This document shows positions 1-17,799 of a stretch of 64,000 nt of DNA, piece after piece. The stretch's first letter is position 1, and the number at the start of each line of letters is the position of its first letter. The notes under the pieces were generated by a model. It ran no database searches. It saw nothing but the letters and a program-made list of their open reading frames with translations, and was not told the DNA's origin. This stretch comes from Lota lota (Eukaryota; Chordata; Actinopteri; Gadiformes; Lotidae). Made by a program: the position numbers and the translations under genes. The DNA lies in NCBI GenBank assembly GCA_026745465.1, contig JACYXH010000509.1, forward strand, positions 167,501 through 231,500, read 5' to 3'.

Positions 1-2391
1 AGAATCCGAATTCGGGTGCCGTGATTTCATCGCCAAGTAGAGTCCAATTCAATTGTGGCGTGATCCCAAATCCTTGCTGCACAAAACGCTCAGCTCGGAC
101 GTTTCTGCACAGACGGTCCAACGGTTTGAATGACGGAGGGGACAGTGTCGCACAGTCCATGCCGTGGCTTGGTCGCAATGTATTCAACGCGTGTGAAAAT
201 ACGTCGTATCCACACGATGCGCATCTTACCAATGTTCATCCCAACGCAACTAAGCTAATGATCGTCTGGCTTCGCTGACGTCGCACAACAAGCCACGAGG
301 TGTAGCGATTGTCCGCAATGAGAAGAGGGAGAGGGGGGGGGGGGGGCATGGAAAAGTAGGGAGTCTTCATTTGTTGTTGTGATCGGTTTCCTCAATTCTT
401 TTGCCCTTGAGAACACAATAACGAATCGCACTCCGCGTAACCATTGCACTGCCAACTTTTTTTCTCCAAAATGGGACAGGCGCACTACCCGTGCGCTGCT
501 TACAGGTGTCGTCTCCAGGACCGCCTTTCAATTCGCTGATCAGCGTGTCAATTATTGACCGCGTGACTCCGCGTGTAGATGCCGCTGTTTATCGCAAGCA
601 TCGTGAAGATGAATGAAGCATTCTTAACCACACGCGCACTCGTGTTTTCTGCAAACCCACATAGTAGGCTATTTTCGTATATTCAATTGACTATGTGATT
701 CATAATTAAATGATCTTCAAGGCGTTTCAGGAGAGATCCATAATTAATCAGAATCTTTGTGAATGCAAGCTCCGTATAGCTCCTAACAAGTGAATGAACC
801 AACCAAGAGCTTGGTTGGTTCGTCTGTGGTTGTGTGGGTGAGTGGGTGTATGTGTGTGTGTGTGTATGTGTATATGTGTATGTGTATATGTGTATGTGTA
901 TATGTGTGTGTATGTGTGTGTGTATGTGTGTGTGTATGTGCGCGTGTGTATGTGTGTGTATGCGTGTGTGTATGTGTATGTGTGTATGTGTATGTGTGTG
1001 TGTGTAAGCATGCCTGCAGGAGAGTGTCTTCTTATGTTGTGTTTGGGTTATGAGAGGGCACTCACCACATGAGGATGAGGGCTGTGTGATCTATGCGGGG
1101 CCGTGTTATCTCCTGTCAAGGAATCAGCTAGGGGCCCTAGGCTAGGCTAGGGGCCCCATAATGACAAAACGACATGAGTAAAGTAGGTAATGTTTCTATA
1201 ATTATTAACTCAATACCAAATTGTACACACAATAATAAATAGATTGTGTCGTTTAAATCTGTTAAATTAAAACATCACTTAGTGTTTCTGTCACTTCAGG
1301 AGGCTTGGTCAAGTCTGGTTTAACTTAAGTCTTCATAAAGGTTCTTTCCCCCAGAGGTTGTGGGGAAAGTAGATCAGAGAAACGGATTTATCGTGTGTGC
1401 TACGGGCAACATGTTTACCACATTACCCAATTTAAATGGTCCTGCTGCCAAGTATTAACCATTTAAACATGTCTTTAATTTAAACTGCACATCAACCTAT
1501 TTCTCTTTACATCATTCAGTGAATTCCCTTTTAGTTATCCGGTTTATATAATCTGCTGCAGCTATTGTTTAATGGCCCAGCAAAGATTAAAATGTTTGAT
1601 CAGAAAGTTTTTATTTCTAGAAAGCATTACAAAAAACGAAAACAACATTGTTGTAATAATGTGGAAACAGTTTGGGCAGTACCATTATATCCTTCCTTTC
1701 AGTGGTTCCCTCCAGTAATCTCACATTCTCAATTACAGCACTTGTTTATTCTAAATTATTCACATAAAAACATATGGATTCATCCTATAATATATCTCTT
1801 AAATATAGGTCAGTTACACAATGCCAGCTCTGGTTACCATTGTACAAAATGCACACAGGGGCTGCACTGAAGGGGAAATCCAGAGCTGACGACATGGAAG
1901 AACCTGGCAGAACCTGAACAGACTCAACTGAAATGTGCATTTGTACCTAAAAGGAGACAAACCAATCCAGTGCATCTTCTATCCTCCAAACAGCAGTGGT
2001 CCAACACATTGCCCTCTGCGTGTCACAAAGAGGAACTACACCAGCACCAGCATGATTTCTTTACAGTAAATTAGGAATTGCAATTATTATTGCAGATAAG
2101 AAGTATGAAACAATTTGAGATGTAACAGAAACACTAAGTTTCTCTACCATGGTCCAATATGACCATTACGTCTTAACCAGATGATGCAATTACTGAAAGA
2201 TGATGATTAAAAATGCTCTTTTGGTAATAATAAAGTCACGGTTTGCGTTTTGTAGTTTAGATGTCAGATGTCTGCGTGGAAAAAATAGTTATCTTCCAAA
2301 CAAAGGGTGTTGTTGGCCACATGTTAATCAAATAACATGTTCTGCATTGTCTGCATCTGAAAACAAAGCTTTTTCCTTTTGAAAACCTCAT
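1..2391. other. Intergenic, no supported gene
   Basis: I see no conserved coding exon here. The stretch holds a poly-G run near 333-347 and the compound TG/TATG array at about 847-1004. A GC-rich direct repeat lies near 1127-1157. The part next to dnajc4 may include its 3' UTR. The open frames here are short and unlike any family I know. Confidence 0.5.
847..1004. repeat. Compound TG/TATG microsatellite
   Basis: About 160 bp of TGTG interrupted by TATG and TGCG steps. The open frames of Cys-Val or Thr-His repeats read from it are repeat translations, not genes. Confidence 0.95.
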
Positions 2392-2407
2392 TAATGTAAA
2401 GGCACAA

Positions 2408-2413
2408 TTTATT
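2408..2413 (-). terminator. dnajc4 polyadenylation signal (AATAAA, minus strand)
   Basis: The plus strand reads TTTATT, which is AATAAA on the minus strand, about 280 bp beyond the dnajc4 stop codon. This spacing fits a short 3' UTR. Confidence 0.5.
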
Positions 2414-2691
2414 CATTAGGTGTATTTCCACTTCAAACAGGCCAGTATCGGACATCTCTGCTTGTTCCTTTATCCCTTGTTTCGGTGGTACCTTGAATGT
2501 CTTCCACAATCAAAGCCTCGGGCTCCTTGTAAAGGCCGGCACATAAAACATTCTCTTGCGTCACAAAGTTTAACAACCGTCTCTTCATTTCTAAATCAAC
2601 TGCATGCTCACAGCACAAAGCTCTTTGCCTGCTCAAACCCAGCCACATCCACGGAAGACGCACGTTCTAGTCCATTCCACAGGGAAACAGG

Positions 2692-4686
2692 CTACTTCTC
2701 CTCACCCCCACTCCCGTTTGACAGGTTGTATTTCTCCACAAACTCTGCGTGTTTCCGACGGAGAATCTCTGTCTGCTTCTTGAAGCCGTTGACTCTGGAA
2801 ATTGACATACACATGCAAATGAATACATCTGATCGAATATTATATGTACTTAATACGTATATAACCGCCGTATATTTATTTCCCATGGTTTTATATGACG
2901 GTCAAGTGACACACATTTCCTATTCGCATTCTATCACCACCAGATTAATACAATATTTGTTTGTAATCCCCAAGTACCTTCAAAAAGCATACATTCATCC
3001 ATCTACTCTACACACACACACACACACACACGGGTTTCTTTACGGACCTAGCCCTCTCTTTGGATTGGTTGTAGATTTCTGTGATGTTGCGGTCCTTCTC
3101 GTCCATGAAGTTAGAGTGCACCTCTTCCAGTTTCCTGAAAGGGGAAAGTAGAGAACCACTGGGATTAGTTACAATGTTGATCAGTTCAGTATGCAGAGTA
3201 TGATGCATGATGTCAACATTCAACCCCGGTGCCACACATTCACCCCGAAACATCTACTCGCACCAAATCCACAAGTACGACTAATGAGTGCAATTAGCCA
3301 GCTGAAAACATGGTTGCACCACCATCAAGGCTGGACAGGACATTCTCAACATAATTAGGTAGTTCAAAAGGAAAAATACTTTTCATAGACAAGGCATGAA
3401 AGTGTTGAGCTACAAATATGAATAAAAGTAGGAGAGTGTGTGTGTGCTTATTTACGTATAACTTCCCTTCTTTCCCATAATATAAAACCCTGTTTGTTTT
3501 TTCACTTTGTCAATCGGAAATCAACCACCATTTTGGTGAAGGGCCCCTGCCAATCCCCGAACCCCTACCTGAAGAAGAAGAAGTGGCTCCCCACGCTGAC
3601 CAGCATGGTGAGGACGCAGTAGCCCACCAGCCGGAAGTTCCTCCTCCTCTTCCGCTGCCTCTCCTCCGGTGTAATCTCCTGGGCCTGGGACTGGCGGAAC
3701 TGCTCCCAGTAGCGAGTGTTGCCCTGAGGCTCCTCGCTACAGCAGATCCCATCAGATAAGAAGCATTTTTAAAGAAGATATAAGAAGCATTTTTAAAGAA
3801 GATATAAGTAGCACATTGTCAGTGATTTTTTCGAGTTGCTCACGTAACTGTATTGTAGTGTAGTGTGCGTGCGTGCGTGCGTGTGCACGTGCACACACCT
3901 GGCTCTGTAGCGGGCGGAGCTCGTGTGGTTGTTGGCGTTCGATCCTGGGGCCCACCCCCCTCTGTAGGGCGTCCGCAGCTTGAAGTCGTACTCCTTCCTG
4001 CTCGGCTCCCGGCCCAGCACCCGGTAGGCCTCGTTCAGCTCCACAAACTGGCTGTGCAGCGCTGGGTTGGACGGGTCACGGTCTGGGTGGAGCTACAAGC
4101 AACAGGAGGGGCAGCGGTGGTGTGAGCAGTGTATAAGCAGCACTGTCCAATGGGCTGATCTCATTCAATAGAAGGGAATGCTAGTCATCAGGTTACACGT
4201 TTGTAACCTGATGGAAGACCTGGATGCAGCTTGTTGACCGAATTGATTTAAACTGTTTGTTCAAAACAAAAAAGGTCCGCTGAGAGGTACTTTTGAATAT
4301 GAAAAGCCATATTGTGTCAACTGAATTTCATTGAAACTGTTTGGAAAAAATGCAAATCATTTACTTTTGCATTCACTGCACCGTTTTGTGACGAGAGCAC
4401 ATACCTCTTTTGATTTGGCAAAAAATGCATTTTTTATCTCATCCAAGGTGGCGCTAGGTTTGACTCCCAGTAGTTCATAATAGTTCACAACCGTTCTGCA
4501 AAGAAAACCCAAAGAATACAAGACTGTTGGGAGAAACATTAAGAAAGATAACTTGACATAACGTCTGCTCTCGCTCACTCATATACACTACCTGTTGGCT
4601 GAGCTTAGGGAGAGCATCCGCAGTCCACTCCTGTAGCACCAGAGACAACTCCGACCAAGACTCAGCTGAGCCTCAAACTGCATCAT
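2692..4686 (-). CDS. dnajc4: DnaJ heat shock protein family member C4
   Basis: Six coding exons: 4686-4592, 4495-4405, 4092-3899, 3736-3569, 3134-3048 and 2794-2692. They join at GT-AG sites with matching phases and give 245 aa. Exon 2 starts the J domain (YYELLGVKPSATLDEIKNAF), and the exon 2/3 junction supplies the HPD tripeptide that stimulates Hsp70 ATPase (LHPDRDP). A hydrophobic segment follows in exon 4 (VGYCVLTMLVSVGSHFFFF), so this is a single-pass membrane J protein. The NFMDEKDRN motif in exon 5 is typical of DNAJC4. The start is the first of two tandem Met codons. The open frame continues upstream to a possible acceptor near 4702, so the 5' end is the least certain part. Intron 3 contains a 24-bp tandem duplication near 3760. 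Head to head with nudt22. Confidence 0.9.
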
Positions 4687-4939
4687 GAAAAACGGGTACA
4701 GCGCCTGCGCAGAATATGTGAAAATTTGACTGATCAAAAATGTGACCGGTACTAAAATGGACATAAAAAGCCTCAATCCAAAAAAACAGAAGTCAAAATG
4801 AATGTAAAGAGCAAAAGCAATTTACTCATTAAAGAGGCTGACCTGCCTTGAGGTAGGCGTCACACCTTTCGGTGGGATTCCATCGGACGTAATTGAGTCA
4901 GTTCACAAAATAAAGACTCACGTCATCTCTTCGAGAAGG

Positions 4940-4949
4940 GTCACGTGAT
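4940..4949. promoter_or_regulatory. CACGTG E-box, CLEAR-like, between dnajc4 and nudt22
   Basis: GTCACGTGAT lies in the roughly 1.2-kb interval between the two divergent start codons. It matches the TFEB/TFE3/USF-type E-box core. A second CACGTG lies near 5445. A regulatory role is inferred from motif and position only. Confidence 0.35.
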
Positions 4950-5871
4950 GTGGCTCTGAAAGCAGAGGACTACGTGAATGCAATGTTTCGACCGGCAAGC
5001 TCTGCTATTTCGCTGACCTTTGTCACCCATTTGTCAAATAATTCTATATATTTTTTCACTTTCATCATATAAAAATATCTAAGAAACGTCAGGATAGCAC
5101 TGGTGATAGTTTAGCCCACGAAAGCAATATGTTTTCCCCCCGTAAACTATTTTAAGATAAGGGTTGTAGGTTAACAGTGGTAGGTATTCAATCCTAGTAA
5201 ACCACAGATTGCAAGACGTTCACTAGAGATTATAACCTATTCATGGTTAACCGGCTAATATAAAATCGAGCGTGACAAATATCTCATCTGGCAATATAGT
5301 GGAAACAATACAAATGATATCAGCAGAAACAAAACCAAAAAAAAACATACCACCACCATGAAACAGTTTCATAACACAGCTGTACCGAGGTGTGCAGGGG
5401 AAATGTCTCCGGGTAGAAACCGTTCTTCCTTTACACTTCGCATCACGTGCGGTCAATTCCCAGCGTAAATCCAACCCAAACGCGATGTGTTGGATGAGCG
5501 GTAGCAACGGTCTTTTTTTCAAAATACGGCACAGTGTACACATAAACACACTGTACAAATATCACAAAATAAGGTTGAAGTTGTACGGTTTACTTTCCAG
5601 TGGGCGGCAGTACTGTTCAAGTTATTCTAGGCACGTCAAAAAAGGAAGAGGAAGACATTTCTCACTTGTCGTGCATGTTGTCCCACCAGGTAGAACAGAA
5701 AACTGTCCACGTCGTGCGTTCCAACACAACGACCCATTTGTAACCTACTCTTACGACGCTACTAGAGACATCCGAGGAGGTGGAATGGTGTGCACTTCAC
5801 ATGTTGTTGTTGTTATAGAAGATCGTAAGGGGAAACGAATGCTGTAATTGATGCTCCAGGGTGTGTGTGAG

Positions 5872-8463
5872 ATGGACCCTGACGTGTCCGTGCTGCTGGA
5901 GTGTGCAGTCTGGCGCGGACTTGTGGAGGCCGAGGTCCAAGTTGAGCTCTCAGAGAGGTTGGTTTAATTAAGTTGTCAAAATGGACAAAGGAACTAAAGT
6001 TCCTGATCATTGAAACATAACGATTCATAGTCAGCTTATTTTATGGACAAATAGCATTTTGTTGTCCCTTTTCCAGCTTCAACAGACAGACAGATGCAGC
6101 TCTAGAGAGCCACATAGAAGAGGTGTGGACAGAACGCGTTACCAGGGAGCCCTGGCTTTTCAACGGTTCCAAATTCAGACTGCACTCATTTACCTTCGCC
6201 TCCTCGAAGTTTGCCCCCTCCCAAACCGGTTGCCGGTGTACCGAAGATCTCCCATGCGAACCTTCAAAGCATGGCCAACATTCCACCGATGCAGGTGACA
6301 AAGCCGCAGACGAGTGCAGATTTCTTACAGGGGAATGTGCCATTCATTCCACTTCCCAGTATACACAAGGTTGTCGCTATCAACAAGAAAATGGAGACTG
6401 TGGCGATCAACCCATAAGCTGTTCGGCTGGCGTAGACCCAGACTTGGGCACCATGGTCCAGGGCTCCACAGGAGGAGAGGCAGAGGCCAGTCCTCGCCTT
6501 ACTCTCAGGGTGGGCCTGACGTCCTACAAGGACTTCCTGGGGACCAACTGGTCCCACCGAGCCGGAGCTCTACGGCGGCGAGGAGAGGCGGAGTTTAATG
6601 ATCCGTGCGCGCTCTTGGCCCAGCCTCTGGGGGTGGGCGGGGTGCTGTGCACCAGTGACGGGAAGGTGGTGCTGATCAGGAGGAGCCAGCGGGTGGCAGA
6701 GGCCGGGGGGCTGCTGGACATCCCGGGGGGACACCCGGAGCCACAGGTGAGACAAGCACCTGGGTGCACCAGACCACCAGATGTCACACATCCTCGGAGG
6801 GTGGAAGGACATGTGCCAGGTACTGGTTGGACCTCACCACTGGTTTGTCAAACGTGGCAACATAATGACACGTCGATAAACGAGTTGTAGCAAAAACCAG
6901 GAAGAAGCAATGTGCTAGTAACCACTGCCCCACGCTATCCACACTGATCAATATGGGGTTTTAATGGAAGGTAAAAATCAATACCATCTATTATTTTAAT
7001 GGCTACTCTTGGAACACTACACATCCATTTCTATGGATATTTCTTTATTCATAATGGCTAAATGGACTGGCTATAAGTCTCCCATCAATGCAAATGTAAC
7101 ATTATCGACTTGAAATTCCCTGATCACACTGTTACGCCACACTCTCTCACCAGGCGGTGTGTCACCCTGTGGGCGATGGCGTGTGTCAGGATCCAATCAG
7201 CATCGCTTTGGTGCAGCAGAGCCCCAAGGCGGTAGTCTCGGAGATCTTCAGCTCCGTTTGCGCCGAGATCAGAGACGAGGTGACCCTTTTGTTCAGAACA
7301 CCGAGACGGTCTTCTGCCGAACCGTTCACAAATGCAAAGGAGGGGCGACCACAAGACAAAACACAGGGACACGTCCCAAATACCAGATGTTTTCGTTTTT
7401 GTTTCCGATTTGTGGACATTGGTGCGTGTGGTCACGTCATAACCCTCTATTGATACTCGCCAGCAACCGTGACGGTAACGAGTGTTTCACCAGCGGTGGT
7501 GCTGTTCCTTTAGTTTGATCTTAGTGTCTGGTGGCTCTCTAAACGGTGGTCTCGTGGGAGCAGAAACAAACGGCAGTAACTCCTTGTTTCCCTCTGAGCA
7601 GGTAAATGTTCAACTCAGTTCCCTTGGGGAGCCCGTGTTGATGGGCGTAGCGCTGAACCACACCAGCGCCGGCAGACCTAGCGCAGAGTTCTACGTCAGG
7701 TGGGCGCGCTTGACCCTAGTAGCACCGCCCGTGCCATCCGCTTCCATTGCTTTGATTGTAGACTCAAGACACACATTACGCCAGTTTGAAAAGTAAATAA
7801 TACAGATCTAGGTAAATTAAAAAAAGACATGCTCTAGTGGTAGTTTTTTTTTTTTTAACTTTTGATCAGGTGTCTTTTTAAACCATATTTCCATAGAACC
7901 CATGTAAATGTATATAACAGATAAAAATAAGTGTCTAATACACTTTATGGGCAATTTAGCAGATGGAACAATCGAGTGACCTTTTGAGTGACTATAACTT
8001 GAGGCAAGGAGCCTTTATTGGATCAGGCCTTTCATAATGTCTTTATCTGCAGCTGTTCCTTGACCTCAGAGGAAGTGAGAGAGTTGTACTGGAGAGGTGG
8101 AGCGGAGGCCAACGAGTCCACAGACATCGCTTTCCTCAGCAGAAAGGCAAGGGATCGCATTCATCGCTCCCAAAAATATTGGATTTGTACACATAGTAAT
8201 GTGCCAACCATTTCTACAGACAGAAAACTGCCCATTGCAGAATCCCTCCGTATATGTTTAGAAAATGTGCTTCTTCTTCCCTGTATTGTCCTCGTGTAAC
8301 AATGTAGGAGCTGTTGCAGCTGGACAGCTCCAAGCCTCTGTGGTCAGAGCTGTGTCCTTCAGCCAAGGGAGCTGTCCTGCTCTACCAGCTTGTCATGCCT
8401 GACGCATCAATCAGGCCAGAGCAAAGGATCTCAGACCAACAAAAGCACAAAGAAAAAGAATGA
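5872..8463 (+). CDS. nudt22: Nudix hydrolase 22 (UDP-sugar hydrolase)
   Basis: Seven coding exons: 5872-5957, 6077-6208, 6491-6746, 7154-7279, 7602-7699, 8053-8146 and 8308-8463. They give 315 aa, against about 303 in human. NUDT22 hydrolyses UDP-glucose and UDP-galactose to UMP and sugar phosphate. Family hallmarks are visible: [26 protein letters not shown], the PGGHPEPQ start of the divergent Nudix box, its helix with [28 protein letters not shown], and the C-terminal [15 protein letters not shown]. The Nudix box is split by an insertion, as in mammals. Intron 6 (8147-8307) appears to be GC-AG. Intron 2 (6209-6490) is 282 bp, stop-free and in frame, with a weak donor and acceptor, so a retained form would add 94 residues. 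Tail to tail with the hnRNP U-like gene. Confidence 0.92.
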
Positions 8464-8580
8464 TGTTTATCTTCCAAATGTTATGGTTTTAATACTTTTG
8501 GGTTTTTTGTCTTTTTACATACAAAGCACTGTGCCATTTCTTACTGAAAAAATACGTTGTTAAAATTGCACTGTTGAAAG

Positions 8581-8586
8581 AATAAA
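8581..8586 (+). terminator. nudt22 polyadenylation signal (AATAAA)
   Basis: AATAAA lies 118 bp after the nudt22 stop codon, in the 415-bp gap before the convergent hnRNP U-like stop codon. Confidence 0.6.
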
Positions 8587-8877
8587 ATCGATAAATTGAT
8601 TTGTGTGTAGAATGGCTATACAGATAACCTACACATCACTTCATGTAAAAAAACAACTAGAAATGATTGGCCAAAGCAGGAAGTGTGCACAGGCAACCTC
8701 TTAGAGATATTGGAACAACTATTAACAATAAAGTAAGCACTGTAGGTTTAAAAACAAAACAAAACTCCACTGAAGCAGTCAGCTTCAACCAGCAACCATC
8801 TGCTTGCAACAACCCTGATATTAATCCAGGGGAATTAGTGTGTTGTGGAGGGGGGGGAGTGGGGGGTGGGGGGGGTC

Positions 8878-13834
<4,957 letters not shown>

Positions 13835-13963
13835 TTTAGATCGAGTTATTCCGTTGGTCCTTGTTTCAACGTGTGTGTGCCATTCCTTTTTTGTGGAAAA
13901 ACGACAACTGCACGAATCCTGGACCAAAACAACATGAGTACAAATTCAATATGGTATCTAAGA

Positions 13964-14192
13964 ATGTGATTGGTTGAAATGTTCTTCGTCACAGTATTTC
14001 GAGTTTTTTATTTATTGTCAGGGTATAATGCTGCCCCCTATTGGTCTGGAAAGTGGGTGACTGACTTGAATAAGGACTTTCTGAATCTCAACAAAAGTGA
14101 ATATATTGTGCCTCTCCACTCCCCAACGCTTTCACAAAGGGACATTAATCATATACCGAACGTCACCCTCTCCATTATCATTTATATAATTA
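13964..14192 (+). repeat. Short interspersed repeat, copy A
   Basis: A 229-bp segment about 90% identical by eye to the reverse complement of 19864-20086. Both begin near ATGTGATTGGTTGAAATG and end in an AT-rich stretch. This copy starts 130 bp upstream of the hnRNP U-like start codon. No gene is recognised. It could be a MITE, a SINE or part of a larger element. Confidence 0.8.
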
Positions 14193-14199
14193 TTTTACA

Positions 14200-15350
14200 A
14201 ACATGAAATGTTTATGTAAATTGGCTTGAAGCTTAATTGGACTATTTGATTATTGTAAGCAAACAATTGAATATAGTGCAAGGGAATATGAATTCATAAC
14301 AATAAAGAATTTATTGGATAAAAAAAATGGAAATACACAAATGGTATAAATAAATTTACCTAAAAAACATAAATTTCACATCAATTCAGTCTCATCCATC
14401 TTTTCTTCAGACTTTGTATTTTCCACCATCTACATGTCATTACAACTGCTGGGATCAAATGTGAGGGTTAGCAACAACCGCTCCCATCGTCTACACCCCC
14501 ATGGGCTCCGCACAAATCTCTCTCAGCAATTCAAACTGTACCTGGTCCCTCATAGCTCGTGCACAGGTCGTTACACAGGTGCAACCGAGCTCCGACCAGA
14601 CCCGAGTCTTGGCTAGTTTGAATTGAGTTTGATTTAAACGCTTCACTTTATGCCCCACGAGAAGCTGCCTCCATGTAGACGACATCATACACAGAATCTT
14701 CACAAGTAGCGAGAGAGAGAGAGAGAACAAGAGAAAAACAGAATAATGCACATCGCACAATAAAGAACGTTCAAGTCAGCATGCTCACACAGTCAATCTG
14801 TCTTAATATAGTGGCTCGGTCACACATTCCTACCACATGCTTCACAGTTAAAAGCGCTTCAGTGCAACACCTGAATATTACCTCCAGGATTGAAAGGGTA
14901 TTCTCCCAAATGACACAGGTTCAGGGAGTGCCATAATGCAATACTTCGCTAAACACTTTGGACTTTGGACAAAAGCCCAGGGTCACAGGTAGTATTTGGT
15001 GTGGGATATGTAAACGTAACTAACATAAATAAAACAAACACCGAAGTACAATTATAATCCCATGGCAAGCTTTAGCTCCTGAATAACACTGTGTGATCAT
15101 TAGATCAAGGAATACAACTCTACATTTCTTTCTTTCCCAATTCTAATCCCTTTATGCCAAATCTTTTTACGGTAGCAGTGGACTGCTTAGGCACGGCAGT
15201 TGCATGTCATTTCAGCAAGACCTTCTAGCCCAGAAATCTGCAATGTGATCGTTTGTTCTAATTGTTTTGAAAAAAATGTCCCCCATAAGAAAATAGACAT
15301 ATATTTTCCACTCAAGTACTCATGCAGTAATACATATTCCTAGTACAGAA
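14200..15350. other. Intergenic stretch between hnrnpul and tmem179b
   Basis: AT-rich, with a short GA run near 14708-14726. I see no supported exon or RNA gene. Confidence 0.5.
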
Positions 15351-15358
15351 AAGCCTTC

Positions 15359-15364
15359 TTTATT
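15359..15364 (-). terminator. tmem179b polyadenylation signal (AATAAA, minus strand)
   Basis: The plus strand reads TTTATT about 235 bp beyond the tmem179b stop codon on the minus strand. This is the nearest AATAAA downstream of that gene. Confidence 0.45.
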
Positions 15365-15595
15365 ACCACTACAATGCCCCTTATTGTAATGGTAATAATT
15401 GTTTGCCATCAGCAATTTGATTCAAATCTTTGGCAACACGAGATCAGCAATGGGACCACTATTTAAGCTGAAAGAAAATCCTCAAAAGAAAAGACCAAAA
15501 ACGTACTCATAACCAAAAATTGACCTTCATTTTTTTTGTCATTCTTCAAACCATTTTGAGATGAGTCGCGGTAAACAATTCTTTTTGGGGGGCGA

Positions 15596-17592
15596 TCAGA
15601 CAAAGATGGTGGAGGCTGGATGTGGAGGAGTAGGGGATCCGTCCGAGGGAGTGTGAGCCAGCAGGAGCTCCTTCTCCCGGGGAAGACAGGCACCGCTGAT
15701 GTGCTGGCTGTGGGAGTGGTAGAGACGCAGGAAAGACAGGATGGATTGGACCAGCCACAGAGCCGTCACCAACCACAGAGACGCCTGGGAAGAGGGGGGG
15801 GCGCGATCAAGACACAGGGGTCAGACAGGGTCGTCAGTGATGGGAGGACTAGCAACTCAATGCAGTACGCGCCCCTGGAAAAGGATCCCTTAAAAACAGG
15901 GATTGTGTTGTATGTTGCTACAGTGATTGGGACCTACTTTCAGCTAAAAATGCATAGGTTCACGCAACGTGATTTTATGGAACAGTAACAACAAATTATT
16001 TAAGAATTGAATTATTATTATTAATTTTTTACAATGTAAGGTTTACTGTTAGGAATAGCCTGAAATCCATAAATATTGATTGGTTATATCAACTTTTGAA
16101 TATCAAAATGATCTCTGTGTTTGTACCATATTTGGTTGTATGTGCATGTGCGTGTGTGCATGTGCATGCGTGCCTTTAGATGTGTGATCCTAGTTCCCTA
16201 CCTGCGCCAGAGTGAGGTCTGTGTAGAAGGAAGATGTGTCAACATCCAGGTAGAAGGGGATGGATTGGGACTCAGCACAGCTGTGTGAAGGTAACAAAAC
16301 ACACACACACACATAAAGCAAAGATAATGTCAGCATATCAACATAAACCACAACGTAATGGCAACGAGACTAGCTTCCACTGTTGTGTGTAAAAAATAAA
16401 TGAAAATCCTGTGTGTGTCATGTGTGCTGGTGTTTTGACTAGTCTGCCAGGAACAATCCTAACAGTCTAGTGTGGAAGGATTTAGGAAGGGCCTTGCATA
16501 ATTCAATCAGCTATAATGTTTCTTTTTTTCTCTCCTTTCTTTTCCAATGAGGACTGGAAAACAGGCTCTCGCATGATGTGTTTACTTCTAAAGGGCAGGC
16601 CCAGTTATGTAATCCCGGACGTAACAGATCAATGCACCTATACACATCCAACCGCTGGGGTTCATGGCCCCAGACCATGTGTGCATGAAATATACATTGA
16701 TTCATTCACATTGGACCCAACACGATATACAATAGCAGATAGGAAGGAACTACCCTTATTCATCATCTAGGATTAATAAAGTATGTCCAACCCTATCTTT
16801 CCTTTTCATCTGACGTATCTCTATGTCAAAAGTCAAGTCCAGTCAAGTTGAGCCACGACGGCTAACCCACCTGTAAGGGCGTGTGTTGCCGTCGGTGACC
16901 GTGTCGCACCAGGAAGCCAGTCCCAGAGACAGGGTGAAGCTGGCCCCTCCGGAGAGGAACAGAACACACAGGCTGAGCAGCACGGTCAGGAAGGAGGACA
17001 CCAGGGTACTGGGGGACACACACGCATTAAGTACAAGCACACAGGTTACTATGTGATATAACCTTAACTGGACAGCAGACACTGATGCTATTATTTAGAT
17101 TCGTATTATTTACTTACATTTTAACTTTATATCGTAAGCAGTGCACAAAGCTATATTCAAAGTAATGATGATGATAATAGTAACTGAGAAGGGCGGGGCC
17201 ATTGAAGTAGCCTAGAAAGTGTCCGTCTTCAATGCAAGACGTTGTTTGTGTAAAAACATAGTCACTCACTCGTCATGCCGTCCGTGGAGATAAAAGAGGC
17301 ACCTCCAGCCCTGCGCGGCACCATACAACACCGTAAATATGCCCACAAATGTAGCGAGCTGGCAAGCGGCCGGTGGGCCCCACTGCTGCACCACCAAATG
17401 CGAAATGTCCCCGGATTGTCCCGTCAGTTCACTCCGGTTTTCGGTCCTCCAGTATCCCGTGGAGAAAAGAGCACAACGCCCTTTAAAAGCGGAGCCGTTT
17501 AAAGCCAGAGGGACGACCACCAGCAACCCTGCCGCTACCAAAAGGGAGTGGGCCGTGCAATGGGCCAACAACAGCCGTCGATCCAGCTCCAT
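15596..17592 (-). CDS. tmem179b: Transmembrane protein 179B
   Basis: Four coding exons: 17592-17270, 17008-16871, 16280-16202 and 15784-15596. They give 242 aa with consistent GT-AG phases. The protein has the TMEM179 layout of four membrane segments. The first is near residues 10-30 (LLVAAGLLVVVPLAL). The second is near 85-105 (LATFVGIFTVLYGAAQGW). The third is in exon 2 (SSFLTVLLSLCVLFL and ASFTLSLGLASWC). The fourth is in exon 4 (ASLWLVTALWLVQSILSFL). Exon 3 encodes an extramembrane loop (AESQSIPFYLD). The function of the family is poorly known. The start was set at MELDRRLLLAH because the upstream in-frame Met precedes residues unlike the family. The gene lies beside the hnRNP U-like gene, as TMEM179B and HNRNPUL2 lie close in human. 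Confidence 0.88.
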
Positions 17593-17799
17593 ATTTGATT
17601 CAAATACTAGTAATGCTGTTGAAAAACGAATATTGAACCTGTGCAAAAGCATTAAACGCGACCGCAGGTCCACGTTAATTCCCTCGGTCTATTTATTTTT
17701 TTTAAACGCATGCAGTAGCTTAGGCCAACGAGGGAGCACACAACTAGCATCCGATCCGTTATACAACGCCCAGTTACTACTGGACGACACAAGGTGGTG

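Noticed and set aside
2420-3151. A 243-codon plus-strand open frame
   Set aside because: It is antisense to the last two dnajc4 exons and crosses a CA repeat; no family resemblance.
6264-6557. A minus-strand membrane protein gene opposite nudt22
   Set aside because: It overlaps a nudt22 exon, and only a short hydrophobic stretch is suggestive. I kept it as a finding and not as a gene.
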